Assembly (NCBI RefSeq): GCF_009870825.1
Contig: NZ_WTWY01000027.1
Coordinates: forward strand, 1-51,968
Length of the DNA: 51,968 bases
Direction of reading: 5' to 3'
Source: Paenibacillus sp. USDA918EY
GTDB lineage: Bacteria > Bacillota > Bacilli > Paenibacillales > Paenibacillaceae
Notes under the pieces: generated by a model
Told to the model about the DNA's origin: nothing
Seen by the model: the letters and a program-made list of their open reading frames with translations, nothing else
The model's database searches: none
Shown: in pieces, positions 8,092 to 16,503 of the stretch
Numbering within the stretch: position 1 is the stretch's first letter
Layout: each line of letters opens with the position of its first letter
Position numbers and translations under genes: made by a program

Positions 8092-9171
8092 ATGAACAAG
8101 AAGTTTGCAATCCTGATTCTGACACTGATCTTATCCATGACAGTGGTACTTGCAGGATGCACGAGCAAGCAGGATCCGAAAGACGCCATGAAGAGCGCCA
8201 CGGGGAATGCGATGAAAATGACTTCATACGAAATGAAGAGCAAGGTGGTTATCAAAGACCTGCAGGTATCCAGCAAGGAAACCGCGGACAACGAAGCTGC
8301 CAGCCAAGTCATGAGCATGCTCAAAAACGCTGAATTGACAATTGATGGGGTATATCAAAACGATCCGATGCAAACGGAGCTTACCATGGGAATTAACCTG
8401 AAGGGCGACATGTCCATGAGCTTCAACATCCCGATGGTCATGACGAAAGAGAAACTATACGTTAAAATTCCAAGCATCCCGATGCTGCCGCTTCCGGAAG
8501 ATGTAGTCAACAAGTACCTGGTTCTGGACATGAAGGAACTTGCCGAACAAGGCGGTACGACGTTTAAACCGGATTCCTTAGATCAGAAAAAAGCGCAGCA
8601 GCTGTCGAACGAAGTCATGAATACGTTATTCGAAGAATACGACGGCAAAAAATATTTCAAAGACATCAACACCAAAGACGCAAACCTGCCGGAAGGCGTG
8701 GATGCCAAGCAAGTCGTGCAGTTTAACGTAACGAATGAAAACGTGAAAGAAGCAGCGGAAATTTTCGTCAACCAAGCACTGCCTAAAATTCTCGACATTC
8801 TTGCAAAAGACGAATATCGCGAAATGGTTGGCCTGACGAAGGAAGAAATCGATAACGCCAAAAAAGACCTGAGCTCCGCGAATAAAGACGAAGTGAGCAA
8901 AGGCCTGAACGAATTGAAGAACTACCTGAAAATCAACCAGTTCAGCATTAACACGGCCATCGACAAGAAGGACTTCCCATCTTACCAAAGCGCTGTGATC
9001 AACGTCGAAATGAACGATCCTGAAACGAAGGACAACATGAAGCTGGCGATGGAAGTAAACAACCAATACAGCAAGATCAACGAAAAACAAGAGTTCAAGA
9101 TCGGTATTCCAAAAGAAGGCGACGTTATTACCATGGAGCAATTGCAGCAGAAAATGGGCGGAGCTTACTAA
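8092..9171 (+). CDS. Lipoprotein of unknown function (DUF6612-like)
   Basis: The N-terminus is a lipoprotein signal: MNKK, a hydrophobic stretch, then the lipobox VLAGC with cysteine at about residue 22, so the protein should be tethered to the outer face of the membrane. The remaining 340 residues are Lys/Asp/Glu-rich without cysteine, and resemble the Bacillales lipoproteins of the DUF6612 type, whose fold may relate to LolA/LppX-like carriers; that relationship is from memory. A very strong AGAGAGGAGAGAAGG precedes the ATG. It is flanked by its own terminator and is likely monocistronic. A -10-like TATGAT (8041-8046) lies upstream with a poor -35. Confidence 0.8.
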   Translation: MNKKFAILILTLILSMTVVLAGCTSKQDPKDAMKSATGNAMKMTSYEMKSKVVIKDLQVSSKETADNEAASQVMSMLKNAELTIDGVYQNDPMQTELTMGINLKGDMSMSFNIPMVMTKEKLYVKIPSIPMLPLPEDVVNKYLVLDMKELAEQGGTTFKPDSLDQKKAQQLSNEVMNTLFEEYDGKKYFKDINTKDANLPEGVDAKQVVQFNVTNENVKEAAEIFVNQALPKILDILAKDEYREMVGLTKEEIDNAKKDLSSANKDEVSKGLNELKNYLKINQFSINTAIDKKDFPSYQSAVINVEMNDPETKDNMKLAMEVNNQYSKINEKQEFKIGIPKEGDVITMEQLQQKMGGAY

Positions 9172-9184
9172 GTTTTACAAACAA

Positions 9185-9222
9185 AACCACCCGGTCGGGG
9201 TTTTCCCGAGCCGGGTGGTTTT
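9185..9222. terminator. Bidirectional terminator between lipoprotein and tadA
   Basis: AACCACCCGG-T-CGGG pairs with CCCG-A-GCCGGGTGGTT around a short loop, with A-tract and T-tract on the two sides. It serves the forward lipoprotein gene and possibly the reverse-strand tadA. Confidence 0.9.
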
Positions 9223-9302
9223 GCTTTCTGTTTTAATGAAGGCTGCGCCTCATGGGGCGAGAAAGACTGATGCACAAAAGAAATTTTTTTTACAAACGTT
9301 TT

Positions 9303-9809
9303 TCACACCTTGCCGCGGAGCTTGCGGAAAAATTGAGTCAGCATGGACGCGCATTCTTCCTGCAAGATGCCGCTCACGACCTCCGTCCGGTGATTAAACC
9401 GCGGCTCCTGCAAAAGGTTCATCAGCGTGCCGGCGCAGCCTGCCTTAGGGTCCCCCGTCCCGAAAATCACCTGCGGAATCCGGGATTGGACGATCGCCCC
9501 GGCGCACATCGGACAAGGCTCCAGCGTGACATAAAGCCGGCAGTCCAGCAGACGCCATGCGCCGATCGCCTGGCTGGCCTCGCGGATGGCGACGATTTCC
9601 GCGTGCGCGGTGGCATCCTGGGACGTTTCGCGAAGATTGTACCCGCGGCCGATAATTTCGTCACCCCGGACGATCACGGCGCCGATCGGCACTTCTCCGA
9701 TGGCTTCGGCCCGCTTCGCTTCAGCAATCGCTTCTTTCATCCACCGTTCATGCACAGCCTTATCCACAGATTCATCCACAGAAAGAGGATGAATTGGTTT
9801 CTCTTCCAA
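9303..9809 (-). CDS. tadA: tRNA-specific adenosine deaminase
   Basis: TadA converts the wobble adenosine of tRNA-Arg(ACG) to inosine. The 168-residue zinc deaminase shows the catalytic motif TAHAEIVAIREA (His ligand and Glu proton shuttle) and the second zinc motif TLEPCPMCAGAI. The start is TTG, supported by AGGGGG nine bases upstream on the reverse strand. The N-terminal 20 residues before MKEAIAEAKRAEAIGEVPIGA extend past the usual family start. The DNA encoding this extension contains two DnaA-box-like sequences. In B. subtilis tadA lies just before the SRP RNA and dnaX; here it is 38 kb away and points the opposite way to most neighbours. Confidence 0.95.
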   Translation of the reverse strand: MEEKPIHPLSVDESVDKAVHERWMKEAIAEAKRAEAIGEVPIGAVIVRGDEIIGRGYNLRETSQDATAHAEIVAIREASQAIGAWRLLDCRLYVTLEPCPMCAGAIVQSRIPQVIFGTGDPKAGCAGTLMNLLQEPRFNHRTEVVSGILQEECASMLTQFFRKLRGKV

Positions 9810-9969
9810 AATAAAAATCCCCCTTTTATAACGCTTGAGGTTTATTCAGCGAACAGGCATTCGAATGTTAACATGCTGTGCATATATTTGTGGATAACTT
9901 TTTACTTGCACACAGAATTGTCCACAATTTACTCCTAACAAAATGTGAATATGTGCATAACGTGCATAA
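9760..9969. promoter_or_regulatory. Cluster of DnaA-box-like sites at the tadA start
   Basis: Two perfect DnaA boxes are present: TTATCCACA at 9760-9768 (forward) and at 9889-9897 (reverse, read TGTGGATAA). One-mismatch boxes lie at 9772-9780 (TCATCCACA), 9918-9926 (TTGTCCACA) and 9952-9960 (reverse TTATGCACA), and a two-mismatch site at 9961-9969. Six sites in about 210 bases is far more than expected by chance. The sites lie inside the first codons of tadA and in the divergent region before the sensor kinase. Confidence 0.7.
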
Positions 9970-10231
9970 GTTATTCCGGCCATGTGCATGTCCTTGTTCA
10001 AATGATGCGGTTCGCAAATATCCGTTTTTTTCAACTAAGTGTACAGCGGTGATACATTTTATCTATTGTAGAGAAGGATGACTCAAATATCAACGCAAGA
10101 CAAGACGAAAAACCTGAGTGCAATAAAAAAATGCATATTTTATCTGTCTTTTCAAATATGTAGTTTTGGGGTTATGATGATAGAGTATTGTCATTTTTCG
10201 CCAAAGTTCTTTTTTGCCACGAGGTGATCCT
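9810..10231. other. Divergent intergenic region tadA / sensor kinase
   Basis: This 422-base AT-rich region carries most of the DnaA-box-like sites in its first 160 bases. Near the kinase, TTCAAA (10151-10156) and TATGAT (10173-10178) with a 16-base spacer may be its promoter, though the -35 is poor. No gene is seen in it. Confidence 0.5.
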
Positions 10232-12553
10232 TTGTCCATAAAGTATAAATTAACCTTGGTCATGTCTGGCTCCCTGCTGTTAATTTTGCTTTTATATATT
10301 CTTCTCAGTTTTTACACGACGCAAGCCAATCTGAAAAGGGATAGCGAAAGCAAAATGCTGGTTGCCGCCAGGCAGATTGCCGCCTCCATCGAGCAGAGCC
10401 AGTACAGCTCGAAATACGTGGAGGAGGAAGCGGGGGAGCTGCTTCGGATGGCTGCAATCCTTGCCGCCAAGGAGCTGCCTGCGGATTACCAAGATATTGA
10501 TAATGAACAGCTTCGGAAATTAAGCAAGGAGGTCGGCGTTACCCACATCTCTTTGCTGGTAAGAACTGCGGACGACATTATCGTCGTCAGGTCCTCCGAC
10601 CCAAGCGAGCTCGGGTTGTCCACGCGCGACTGGGGATTCTGGTTTACCGCATTCCAGCAGCTGTTCAACATGCAGAAAGTAACCGTTTCCCAGGGAATGT
10701 CCCTGGATCATTTCTGGACGGGCCCTTTCGAATATTCGACGTCAAATCCCGACTTTATCGACAAATGGGGCTACTATTATGACGGAAAACGCAACTACAT
10801 GATCGATCCCTTCATTAGAAGCGACATCGTCAACAATTACGCGAAATTGGTCAGCCCTGAAGCGATTCTCGAAAAAACGAAGCTGGTTAACCAAAATATT
10901 CTCGAAATCACATGTATCAATCCCCGGACTTTTGGCAACAAGAATATGACAGCCACCGGTTTCGACGGGTATAATATAAAATTGCGCAACCGTCCCATTC
11001 AGTACGGGACCTATCGTTATGGAGATTTGGAAAAAGACAAAGAAGCGGTGTCCCGGGCCATCGGCACCGGTTCCAACGTTATTTTCGAACAAAAGATTAA
11101 CGGCAAAAAGGTGCTCAAGAGCTTTATCCCGGTATTTAATCCGGACCAATCCGTTTACATTATCAGCATCGTGACGGACTACCAAACGATCTCGAAGGTG
11201 CTGAACGAGCAGCTGATCAATTATATCGCCATTTCGGCATCCCTGCTTGTTATTGTGCTGCTCGGAAGTTACGTGCTGGCAGGATATATTATCCGCCCGA
11301 TGGAATCGATTCTAGCCAAGGTTAAGGACGTCACGGAGGGTCGGTTCGACACGCCGCTTACGATCGACAGCAAGGACGAGCTCGGGTTGTTGTCTTCCCG
11401 GATCAATGCCATGACGACCAGCCTTCATGATTATACCGATCAGCTGAAGCAGGCGGCCGAGGAAAACAAATCGGTGAAAGATCATTTGGAATCGATTATT
11501 CAGCAAATTGCGGATGCGATTCATACGGTGGACTGGTCGGGCCGGGTCATCCAGGTTAATAAAGCCTTTGAGGATCTGTACGGCTGGAGAAGCCATGAAG
11601 TCGTCGGGAAAAAGCTGCAGATCGTTCCCGATTTTTTGGAGGAAGAAGAGCGTAAGAACATCGAGTCCCTCAGAAAAGGGGAACAGCTGCCTCCTACCGA
11701 AACGCTGCGCGTTCGGAAGGACGGTTCCCTGGTCGAGGTCAGCATCAGCACTGCCCCCGTCAAAGACGAGGACGGGCAGATCACGTCCTTTATCAGCGTC
11801 TCCCGCGACATGACCGAACGGAACAAGATGGAGGAGCTGCTGCGGCGTTCGGAAAAGCTGACGACCGTCGGACAGCTTGCCGCGGGCGTGGCGCATGAAA
11901 TACGGAACCCGCTGACGACGCTGCGCGGATTTCTGCAGCTTCAGCGCGAAACCAATCATGTGTCGCCGCAGCATAACGAGATCATGCTGTCGGAGCTTGA
12001 CCGCATCAATTTGATCGTGAGCGAGTTTTTGATTTTGGCCAAGCCGCAGGCGACCCAGTTTCAGGTGAAAAGCATTCGGAGCATTCTGAGCGACGTCGTG
12101 AATCTTCTCGACAGCCAGGCGCATTTGTACGACATCGAGTTCCAATTCGAGTTTGAGCCTGAAGACTACAAAGTCCATTGCGAAGAAAACCAGATGAAGC
12201 AGGTGTTTATCAACATCATCAAAAATGCGATTGAAGCGATGGAAAACGGCGGCGTGATCCGGATCGAGCTCTTCAGGTTAAGCCGGGAGGAAATCGGAAT
12301 CACGATTACGGACCAAGGGATCGGGATTCCGAGCCATATCCTGCCGAAACTCGGCGAGCCGTTTTTTACGAGCAAAGAGAACGGAACCGGTCTTGGCTTG
12401 ATGATCAGCCAGGGTATTATTGAAGGCCATAAGGGCATGATGGAGATATTCAGCAAGCCGGGCAAAGGCACGAGGGTGGATATCGTTCTGCCTATTGCAT
12501 GGGAGATGGAATCAGACAACAATCTTGAGGGGGAAGGACCCATTGCGAATTAA
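10232..12553 (+). CDS. Orphan sporulation-type sensor histidine kinase
   Basis: This 773-residue membrane kinase has a TM helix at about 7-29 and a large extracytoplasmic sensor of about 300 residues. A second TM (about 331-354) is followed by HAMP (about 355-407), PAS (about 421-540) and a HisKA domain with phospho-acceptor His near 555. The HATPase_c domain (NIIKNAIEAM, DQGIGIP, GTGLGL) ends the protein. The HisKA sequence HEIRNPLTTLRGFLQL strongly resembles sporulation kinases that phosphorylate Spo0F. No response regulator is adjacent, as expected for such kinases, and spo0F itself lies 29 kb downstream. The start is TTG at 10232, five bases after GAGGTG. The 3' end overlaps rluF by 11 bases. 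Confidence 0.92.
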   Translation: MSIKYKLTLVMSGSLLLILLLYILLSFYTTQANLKRDSESKMLVAARQIAASIEQSQYSSKYVEEEAGELLRMAAILAAKELPADYQDIDNEQLRKLSKEVGVTHISLLVRTADDIIVVRSSDPSELGLSTRDWGFWFTAFQQLFNMQKVTVSQGMSLDHFWTGPFEYSTSNPDFIDKWGYYYDGKRNYMIDPFIRSDIVNNYAKLVSPEAILEKTKLVNQNILEITCINPRTFGNKNMTATGFDGYNIKLRNRPIQYGTYRYGDLEKDKEAVSRAIGTGSNVIFEQKINGKKVLKSFIPVFNPDQSVYIISIVTDYQTISKVLNEQLINYIAISASLLVIVLLGSYVLAGYIIRPMESILAKVKDVTEGRFDTPLTIDSKDELGLLSSRINAMTTSLHDYTDQLKQAAEENKSVKDHLESIIQQIADAIHTVDWSGRVIQVNKAFEDLYGWRSHEVVGKKLQIVPDFLEEEERKNIESLRKGEQLPPTETLRVRKDGSLVEVSISTAPVKDEDGQITSFISVSRDMTERNKMEELLRRSEKLTTVGQLAAGVAHEIRNPLTTLRGFLQLQRETNHVSPQHNEIMLSELDRINLIVSEFLILAKPQATQFQVKSIRSILSDVVNLLDSQAHLYDIEFQFEFEPEDYKVHCEENQMKQVFINIIKNAIEAMENGGVIRIELFRLSREEIGITITDQGIGIPSHILPKLGEPFFTSKENGTGLGLMISQGIIEGHKGMMEIFSKPGKGTRVDIVLPIAWEMESDNNLEGEGPIAN

Positions 12554-13247
12554 TAAATTTATCAGCGAGACGGGGTTTTGCTCCCGGCGTGAGGCCGACA
12601 AGCTGGTAGAGAGCGGCAAAGTGACGATTAACGGCGTCGTTGCGGTGCTCGGAAGCCAGGCGGAGGAAGGGGACGATGTGCTGATCGACGGACAACCGCT
12701 GCAGGCCAAAAAGAAACATCATGTGTACATCGCCCTGCATAAACCCGTGGGCATCACAAGCACGACGGAGCAGCATATCAAAGGCAATATCGTCGATTTT
12801 GTCGGACACCCGGAGCGGATTTTTCCGATCGGAAGGTTGGACAAGGATTCGGAAGGGCTTATTCTGCTGACCAGCGACGGGGACGTCGTCAACAAAATAT
12901 TGCGTTCCGAAGGCAAACATGAAAAAGAATACATCGTGACGGTGGACAAGCCGGTGACGACCTCGTTTCTCACGGGGATGGCCGGCGGGGTCAAAATTTT
13001 GGGGGAAATGACGCTTCCCTGCAAAGTAACGCGGATCTCCGACCGGGTATTCAAAATCGTTTTGACGGAGGGGAAAAACCGGCAAATCCGCCGGATGTGC
13101 AGCAGCTTCGGTTATTCCGTGCGCAAGCTTCAGCGTATCCGGATCATGAACATCCATCTCGGTTCGCTTCCGAAGGGCAAATGGCGCGATCTGACCGAAG
13201 CCGAAAAAAAAGAACTGGGCCGCTTGCTCCACTACGAGCTTCAATAG
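12543..13247 (+). CDS. rluF: 23S rRNA pseudouridine synthase, RluF family
   Basis: The protein converts a specific uridine of 23S rRNA to pseudouridine. It has an N-terminal S4 RNA-binding domain (RINKFISETGFCSRREADKL) and the RsuA/RluF catalytic core with the active-site aspartate in GRLDKDSEGLILLT. Similarity to E. coli RluF runs through the whole length, including NIVDFVGHPERIFPIGRLDKD and NRQIRRMCSSFGY. The start is TTG, after GAGGGGGAAGG, and it overlaps the end of the kinase gene by 11 bases, so translation is probably coupled. The exact target base (position 2604 in E. coli numbering) is assumed from the family. Confidence 0.93.
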   Translation: MRINKFISETGFCSRREADKLVESGKVTINGVVAVLGSQAEEGDDVLIDGQPLQAKKKHHVYIALHKPVGITSTTEQHIKGNIVDFVGHPERIFPIGRLDKDSEGLILLTSDGDVVNKILRSEGKHEKEYIVTVDKPVTTSFLTGMAGGVKILGEMTLPCKVTRISDRVFKIVLTEGKNRQIRRMCSSFGYSVRKLQRIRIMNIHLGSLPKGKWRDLTEAEKKELGRLLHYELQ

Positions 13248-13273
13248 AATGCAGGCCTGCCGCAGAATACACA

Positions 13274-13314
13274 AAAAAGCTGTATGATCGTTTGTAAACG
13301 ACAATACAGCTTTT
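13274..13314. terminator. Bidirectional terminator between rluF and motB
   Basis: AAAAGCTGTAT and TCGTT pair with AACGA and ATACAGCTTTT around TGTA, with T/A tracts on both sides. It separates the convergent rluF and motB genes. Confidence 0.9.
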
Positions 13315-13328
13315 ATTATTATCCGGGA

Positions 13329-14138
13329 TTAGGGATTTTGTACCTGCATTTGCTGCGCCGCGTCCGTATATTTGCGGATGATCGAAACTTCGACCCGGCG
13401 GTTCATCGCCCGGCCCTGGGTTGTATCGTTGGAAGCAACCGGATGGTATTCGCCGAACGCTTTCGACGTGAACATGGCCGGATTCAGCTTCGGATTCGCC
13501 AGCAGAATTTTCATGAAGTGAAGGGCCCGGTCGGAGCTCAAATCCCAGTTCGAAGCATATTCGCTGTTGGAGATCGGCATATTATCGGTATGTCCCGAGA
13601 CGACGACGTTATAATCCGGGAACTTCTGCAGCATGTTGCTGATCGCTAAGGCCAACTGGCGCGATTCGGGTTTTACGGACGCGCTCCCCGAGGCGAATAG
13701 CGCATTGTCGCTGATCGTGATGGTCAGCTCGGATTGGTTCAGCTTCGTATTGAGCAGATTGGTCAACCCGTTGTTTTTAATATATTGATCCAGCTGCTTT
13801 TTCAGCTTTTCCAAATCTTCTTGTTCCTGCTTCGCAAGCTGGGCTTTTTGCCTTTTCCGTTCTTCGCTGTTCACCACGTCGTTTTGGCTGTCTTTCTTGC
13901 CTTTGTCGAGGTTCTTGTCCGAAGGCAGGGCGGAGCTGAAATTGAGCACCCCGGTGCCCGTGCTGAGCGCGGTATTAAACGCTTTGCTCATTTCCTCGAA
14001 CTTTTTATTGTCCGTCGCGCTCATGGCGTACATTACGATAAACAGGGCGAGAAGCAGGGTCAGCAGGTCGGAATACGGAAGGAGCCACGATTCGTCCGCA
14101 TGCTCCTCGTGAGATTCATGTTTAGTCTTTTTGCTCAC
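13329..14138 (-). CDS. motB: Flagellar motor stator protein MotB
   Basis: MotB anchors the proton-driven stator to peptidoglycan. The 269-residue protein has a charged N-terminus and one TM helix (about residues 20-40) containing the proton-carrying aspartate in LLPYSDLLTLLLALFIVMYA. A linker and an OmpA/MotB domain with the peptidoglycan-binding features GHTDNMP and LSSDRALHFMK follow. I chose GTG at 14138, preceded by AAGGAGG, rather than an upstream ATG that lies before this site. It overlaps the end of motA by 17 bases, indicating coupled translation. Confidence 0.95.
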   Translation of the reverse strand: MSKKTKHESHEEHADESWLLPYSDLLTLLLALFIVMYAMSATDNKKFEEMSKAFNTALSTGTGVLNFSSALPSDKNLDKGKKDSQNDVVNSEERKRQKAQLAKQEQEDLEKLKKQLDQYIKNNGLTNLLNTKLNQSELTITISDNALFASGSASVKPESRQLALAISNMLQKFPDYNVVVSGHTDNMPISNSEYASNWDLSSDRALHFMKILLANPKLNPAMFTSKAFGEYHPVASNDTTQGRAMNRRVEVSIIRKYTDAAQQMQVQNP

Positions 14139-14922
14139 CTGTTGAATCCTCCTTCTCATTCATTTGAGCACGCTCGGAAGGGGTCAGGAAGACGGAAAGC
14201 TTTTGGCTGATCGCAATCGTGGATACGCCGGATTGAATGGACAGAAGCCCTTCGATCATCATGAGTTTCAGCTCGATTTCCTTCTTGGACAAACGTTTCA
14301 GCTTATTGGAGATCGGGTGCCACAGCACGTAACCCGTGAAAATCCCCAGGAGCGTCGCAATAAAGGCTGCGCCGATGGCATGCGCGAGCTCGCCCATATT
14401 CTCCATTTTGGTCAGGGCCGCAATCAGGCCGACGACGGCGCCGAGAACCCCGAGAGACGGGGCGTACATACCGGCTTGGGAAAAAAGCAAAGCGCCTGCG
14501 CGATGCCGTTCTTCCGTCGCCGCAATATCTTCCATCAAAACGTCACGCACAAAATCCTGGTCGTTGCCGTCGATAATCATCCGCATGCCGTTGCGAAGGA
14601 AAGCATCGTCGATTTCCTCGACTTTGGTTTCGAGGGCAAGCAGCCCTTCGCGGCGGGTGATGGAGGCCCATTCCATGAACATCGCGATGAGCTCCCGGCG
14701 TTCCACCAGCTTTTGTTTGACGAAAACCATCTTCAGCAGCTTAGGAAACTTTTTAAGCTCTGACATCGGAAAACCAATAAATAACGTAGCAGCCGTACCC
14801 CCGATGATAATGACATAAGCGGCGGGGGTGAGGAGGGATACCAAAGGCGCACCTTTGAGTATCATGCCGACCAGGACTGCGACCAAGCCGAGTATTAGGC
14901 CGATAAGTGTTGAAATTTCCAT
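14122..14922 (-). CDS. motA: Flagellar motor stator protein MotA
   Basis: MotA forms the stator channel with MotB and interacts with the rotor. The 266-residue protein has four membrane helices: two near the N-terminus (MEISTLIGLILG..., then PAAYVIIIGGTAATLF) and two further on (LGVLGAVVGLIAAL and IGAAFIATLLGIFTGYVLW). A cytoplasmic loop with charged residues lies between the pairs (RREGLLALE). The ATG at 14922 follows GAGGTG by five bases; the longer frame upstream is not supported. A sigma-D type promoter lies about 100 bases upstream. The proton-type stator is inferred from the MotB TM sequence. Confidence 0.95.
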   Translation of the reverse strand: MEISTLIGLILGLVAVLVGMILKGAPLVSLLTPAAYVIIIGGTAATLFIGFPMSELKKFPKLLKMVFVKQKLVERRELIAMFMEWASITRREGLLALETKVEEIDDAFLRNGMRMIIDGNDQDFVRDVLMEDIAATEERHRAGALLFSQAGMYAPSLGVLGAVVGLIAALTKMENMGELAHAIGAAFIATLLGIFTGYVLWHPISNKLKRLSKKEIELKLMMIEGLLSIQSGVSTIAISQKLSVFLTPSERAQMNEKEDSTGEQKD

Positions 14923-15254
14923 TGCGCACCTCATCCATGAGAAATAGAATTGAATCCTTTCGTGCACCAAGCTTGCATCCTTGCAGCATGGTGTCTGCAC
15001 CAAGAAACCTGATTATAATATTTATCGTCAGCAATGGCTTTTTTTTTAAGGGGGTTTTTCCGGTATAATGAAACATAGGGGTTCGTCGGCCCTATTAGCC
15101 GCATGGGAGAATCGTACAGCTTGAGCCGCCGTCCCTACATAAAATGAACCAGGAATAAGAAAAAAAAAGCGCTCCGTCATGCCTGCAAAGGGATGGAAAT
15201 AGAGCTCGGCGTAAATTTCGTTCAGACGATATGTGACCAGATGGAGGTAAAGCC
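14923..15254. other. Divergent region between motA and a hypothetical gene
   Basis: This 332-base region holds the sigma-D promoter of motAB on the reverse strand. On the forward strand TATAAT (15064-15069) could start the transcript for the gene at 15255, but its -35 region is a T-run without a good match. Nothing else was recognised. Confidence 0.5.
15022..15048 (-). promoter_or_regulatory. Sigma-D promoter of motAB
   Basis: Read on the reverse strand, TAAA (15048-15045), 15 bases and GACGATAA (15029-15022) match the sigma-D consensus TAAA-N15-GCCGATAT closely. Sigma-D drives motility and autolysin genes in Bacillus, and the downstream genes are motA and motB. Confidence 0.8.
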
Positions 15255-15548
15255 ATGGGAGTAAAACATGGGCGTGAATATGACGAAATATTGAAGGATT
15301 TAACGGAAGCGGTGGGAGGGATTCCCGACAGCTACCTGTTTTTCGAAATGGACGGGGGCGAATGGGTGGGACTGAGTCCTGAAGAGCAACGGGAGGTACA
15401 TGAGGCTCTTGCGGAGGATCTTTTTTATGCCTTGGGAACCGAACCGGTGATCGAAGTAGGCAGCGGCGTAGTCATGTACGACAAGGACAACCACCGGATC
15501 AACCTGCTGATCGGGGACGAGGGACTGACTGTAGTCCCACTCATCTAG
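15255..15548 (+). CDS. Hypothetical protein, 97 residues
   Basis: A small acidic soluble protein that I do not recognise. It has a helical first half (YDEILKDLTEAV, SPEEQREVHEALAEDLFYALG) and a beta-rich C-terminus (VIEVGSGVVMYDKDNHRINLLIG). It has no cysteine and no signal peptide. The ATG follows GGAGGTAAAGCC at good distance, so translation is likely. It sits alone between divergent motA and the pterin dehydratase gene. Confidence 0.75.
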   Translation: MGVKHGREYDEILKDLTEAVGGIPDSYLFFEMDGGEWVGLSPEEQREVHEALAEDLFYALGTEPVIEVGSGVVMYDKDNHRINLLIGDEGLTVVPLI

Positions 15549-15741
15549 TCCAAGGGCCGAATGGATTTTTGAATATCCGTCATGGTAAGATAAAACAAGT
15601 GCTTGGCCACGGAGGACGGCCATATTCATATTTATTCATCGATCGGAATACAATGGGAGAAGTTAACAAGGAGCCGGGCTAAGCGACATTCTTGTTAATT
15701 TCGATACTAGGGCGTTTTTGTTTCAGGGAGGAAATGAGAAT

Positions 15742-16047
15742 ATGGTTTACACGCAAGAAGAAGTGGAAGCGCATTTGGCGAAGCTGGAAGGCTGGCAGTT
15801 GGAGGAAGGGCGCTGGATCGTGCGCAAATTCATTTTTTCCAACTTCATGAAAGGGATTTCGTTCGTCGACGAGGTGGCGACGATTTCCGAAGCCTTCGAT
15901 CACCATCCTTTCATTACGATTGATCATAAGAACGTAACGCTGCGGTTGACCTCCTGGGATGACGGAGGCATTACCGCCCTCGACATCAAAGAAGCGCATC
16001 AGTTTAACGAATTGTTCGAAAAAATGCGCTCAGGCGAGAAACGCTAG
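15742..16047 (+). CDS. Pterin-4a-carbinolamine dehydratase family protein
   Basis: Members of this family dehydrate 4a-hydroxytetrahydrobiopterin and related pterins. The family motif is clear: E-x3-H-H-P with the following aromatic/hydrophobic pattern (EAFDHHPFITIDHKNVTLRL) and the later Trp and Asp (TSWDDGGITALD). The length of 101 residues is normal. The ATG at 15742 is preceded by GGGAGGAAA; an upstream start at 15718 lies before that site. No aromatic amino acid hydroxylase is in the window, so the physiological pterin reaction is unknown; a role linked to molybdopterin or folate metabolism is possible in such cases. Confidence 0.88.
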   Translation: MVYTQEEVEAHLAKLEGWQLEEGRWIVRKFIFSNFMKGISFVDEVATISEAFDHHPFITIDHKNVTLRLTSWDDGGITALDIKEAHQFNELFEKMRSGEKR

Positions 16048-16069
16048 ACGAACATGGCATAGCAAAGCA

Positions 16070-16121
16070 AAAAACACGCTCCGTACAGACCTTTCGGTCG
16101 CTGCGCGAAGCGTGTTTTTTT
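16070..16121. terminator. Bidirectional terminator before the cytochrome c gene
   Basis: AAAACACGCT (16071-16080) pairs with AGCGTGTTTT, with an inner GACC-TTTC-GGTC hairpin, and T/A tracts flank both sides. It separates convergent genes. Confidence 0.85.
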
Positions 16122-16143
16122 ATTCCCTCGAAAGAAACGGCCA

Positions 16144-16503
16144 TTATTTTTTGGCTGCAAGCCACTCGGCAACGTTGGCGATTTCCTCTTTTTTCAGTTT
16201 GTCCTTGAAAGAAGGCATGCCGCCTCTGCCCTTAGTAATGATCGTATAAAGTTCTTCAGCAGACATTTGGGCTCCGATCTTTTGCAGGTTCGGTCCCACG
16301 CCGCCCTGCAGCTGGTCTCCGTGGCAGCTGATGCAGCCTTGGGCTTTAATGGTTGCTTCAGCCGCTGCAGCGTCCATGGTCACTTCAGGCATGGTTGGTT
16401 TTTCTTCTTCGGCTACCTGCTCTTTACCTGGCAGCGTAAACATGAGCACAACGGCAAATACGCATGCGATCGTTATCAAACCGCTCATGATCCATTTTTG
16501 CAT
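16144..16503 (-). CDS. Membrane-anchored small c-type cytochrome
   Basis: The 119-residue protein carries one covalent haem site, CISCH (about residues 57-61), with an axial methionine in GGMPSF. An uncleaved N-terminal TM segment (about 5-24) followed by a short Glu/Pro/Ala-rich linker presents the haem domain outside the membrane. There is no lipobox, so it is closer in architecture to B. subtilis CccA (c550) than to the lipoprotein CccB. It probably shuttles electrons to a terminal oxidase. The gene stands alone with its own ribosome binding site (AAAGGACG) on the reverse strand. Confidence 0.9.
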   Translation of the reverse strand: MQKWIMSGLITIACVFAVVLMFTLPGKEQVAEEEKPTMPEVTMDAAAAEATIKAQGCISCHGDQLQGGVGPNLQKIGAQMSAEELYTIITKGRGGMPSFKDKLKKEEIANVAEWLAAKK

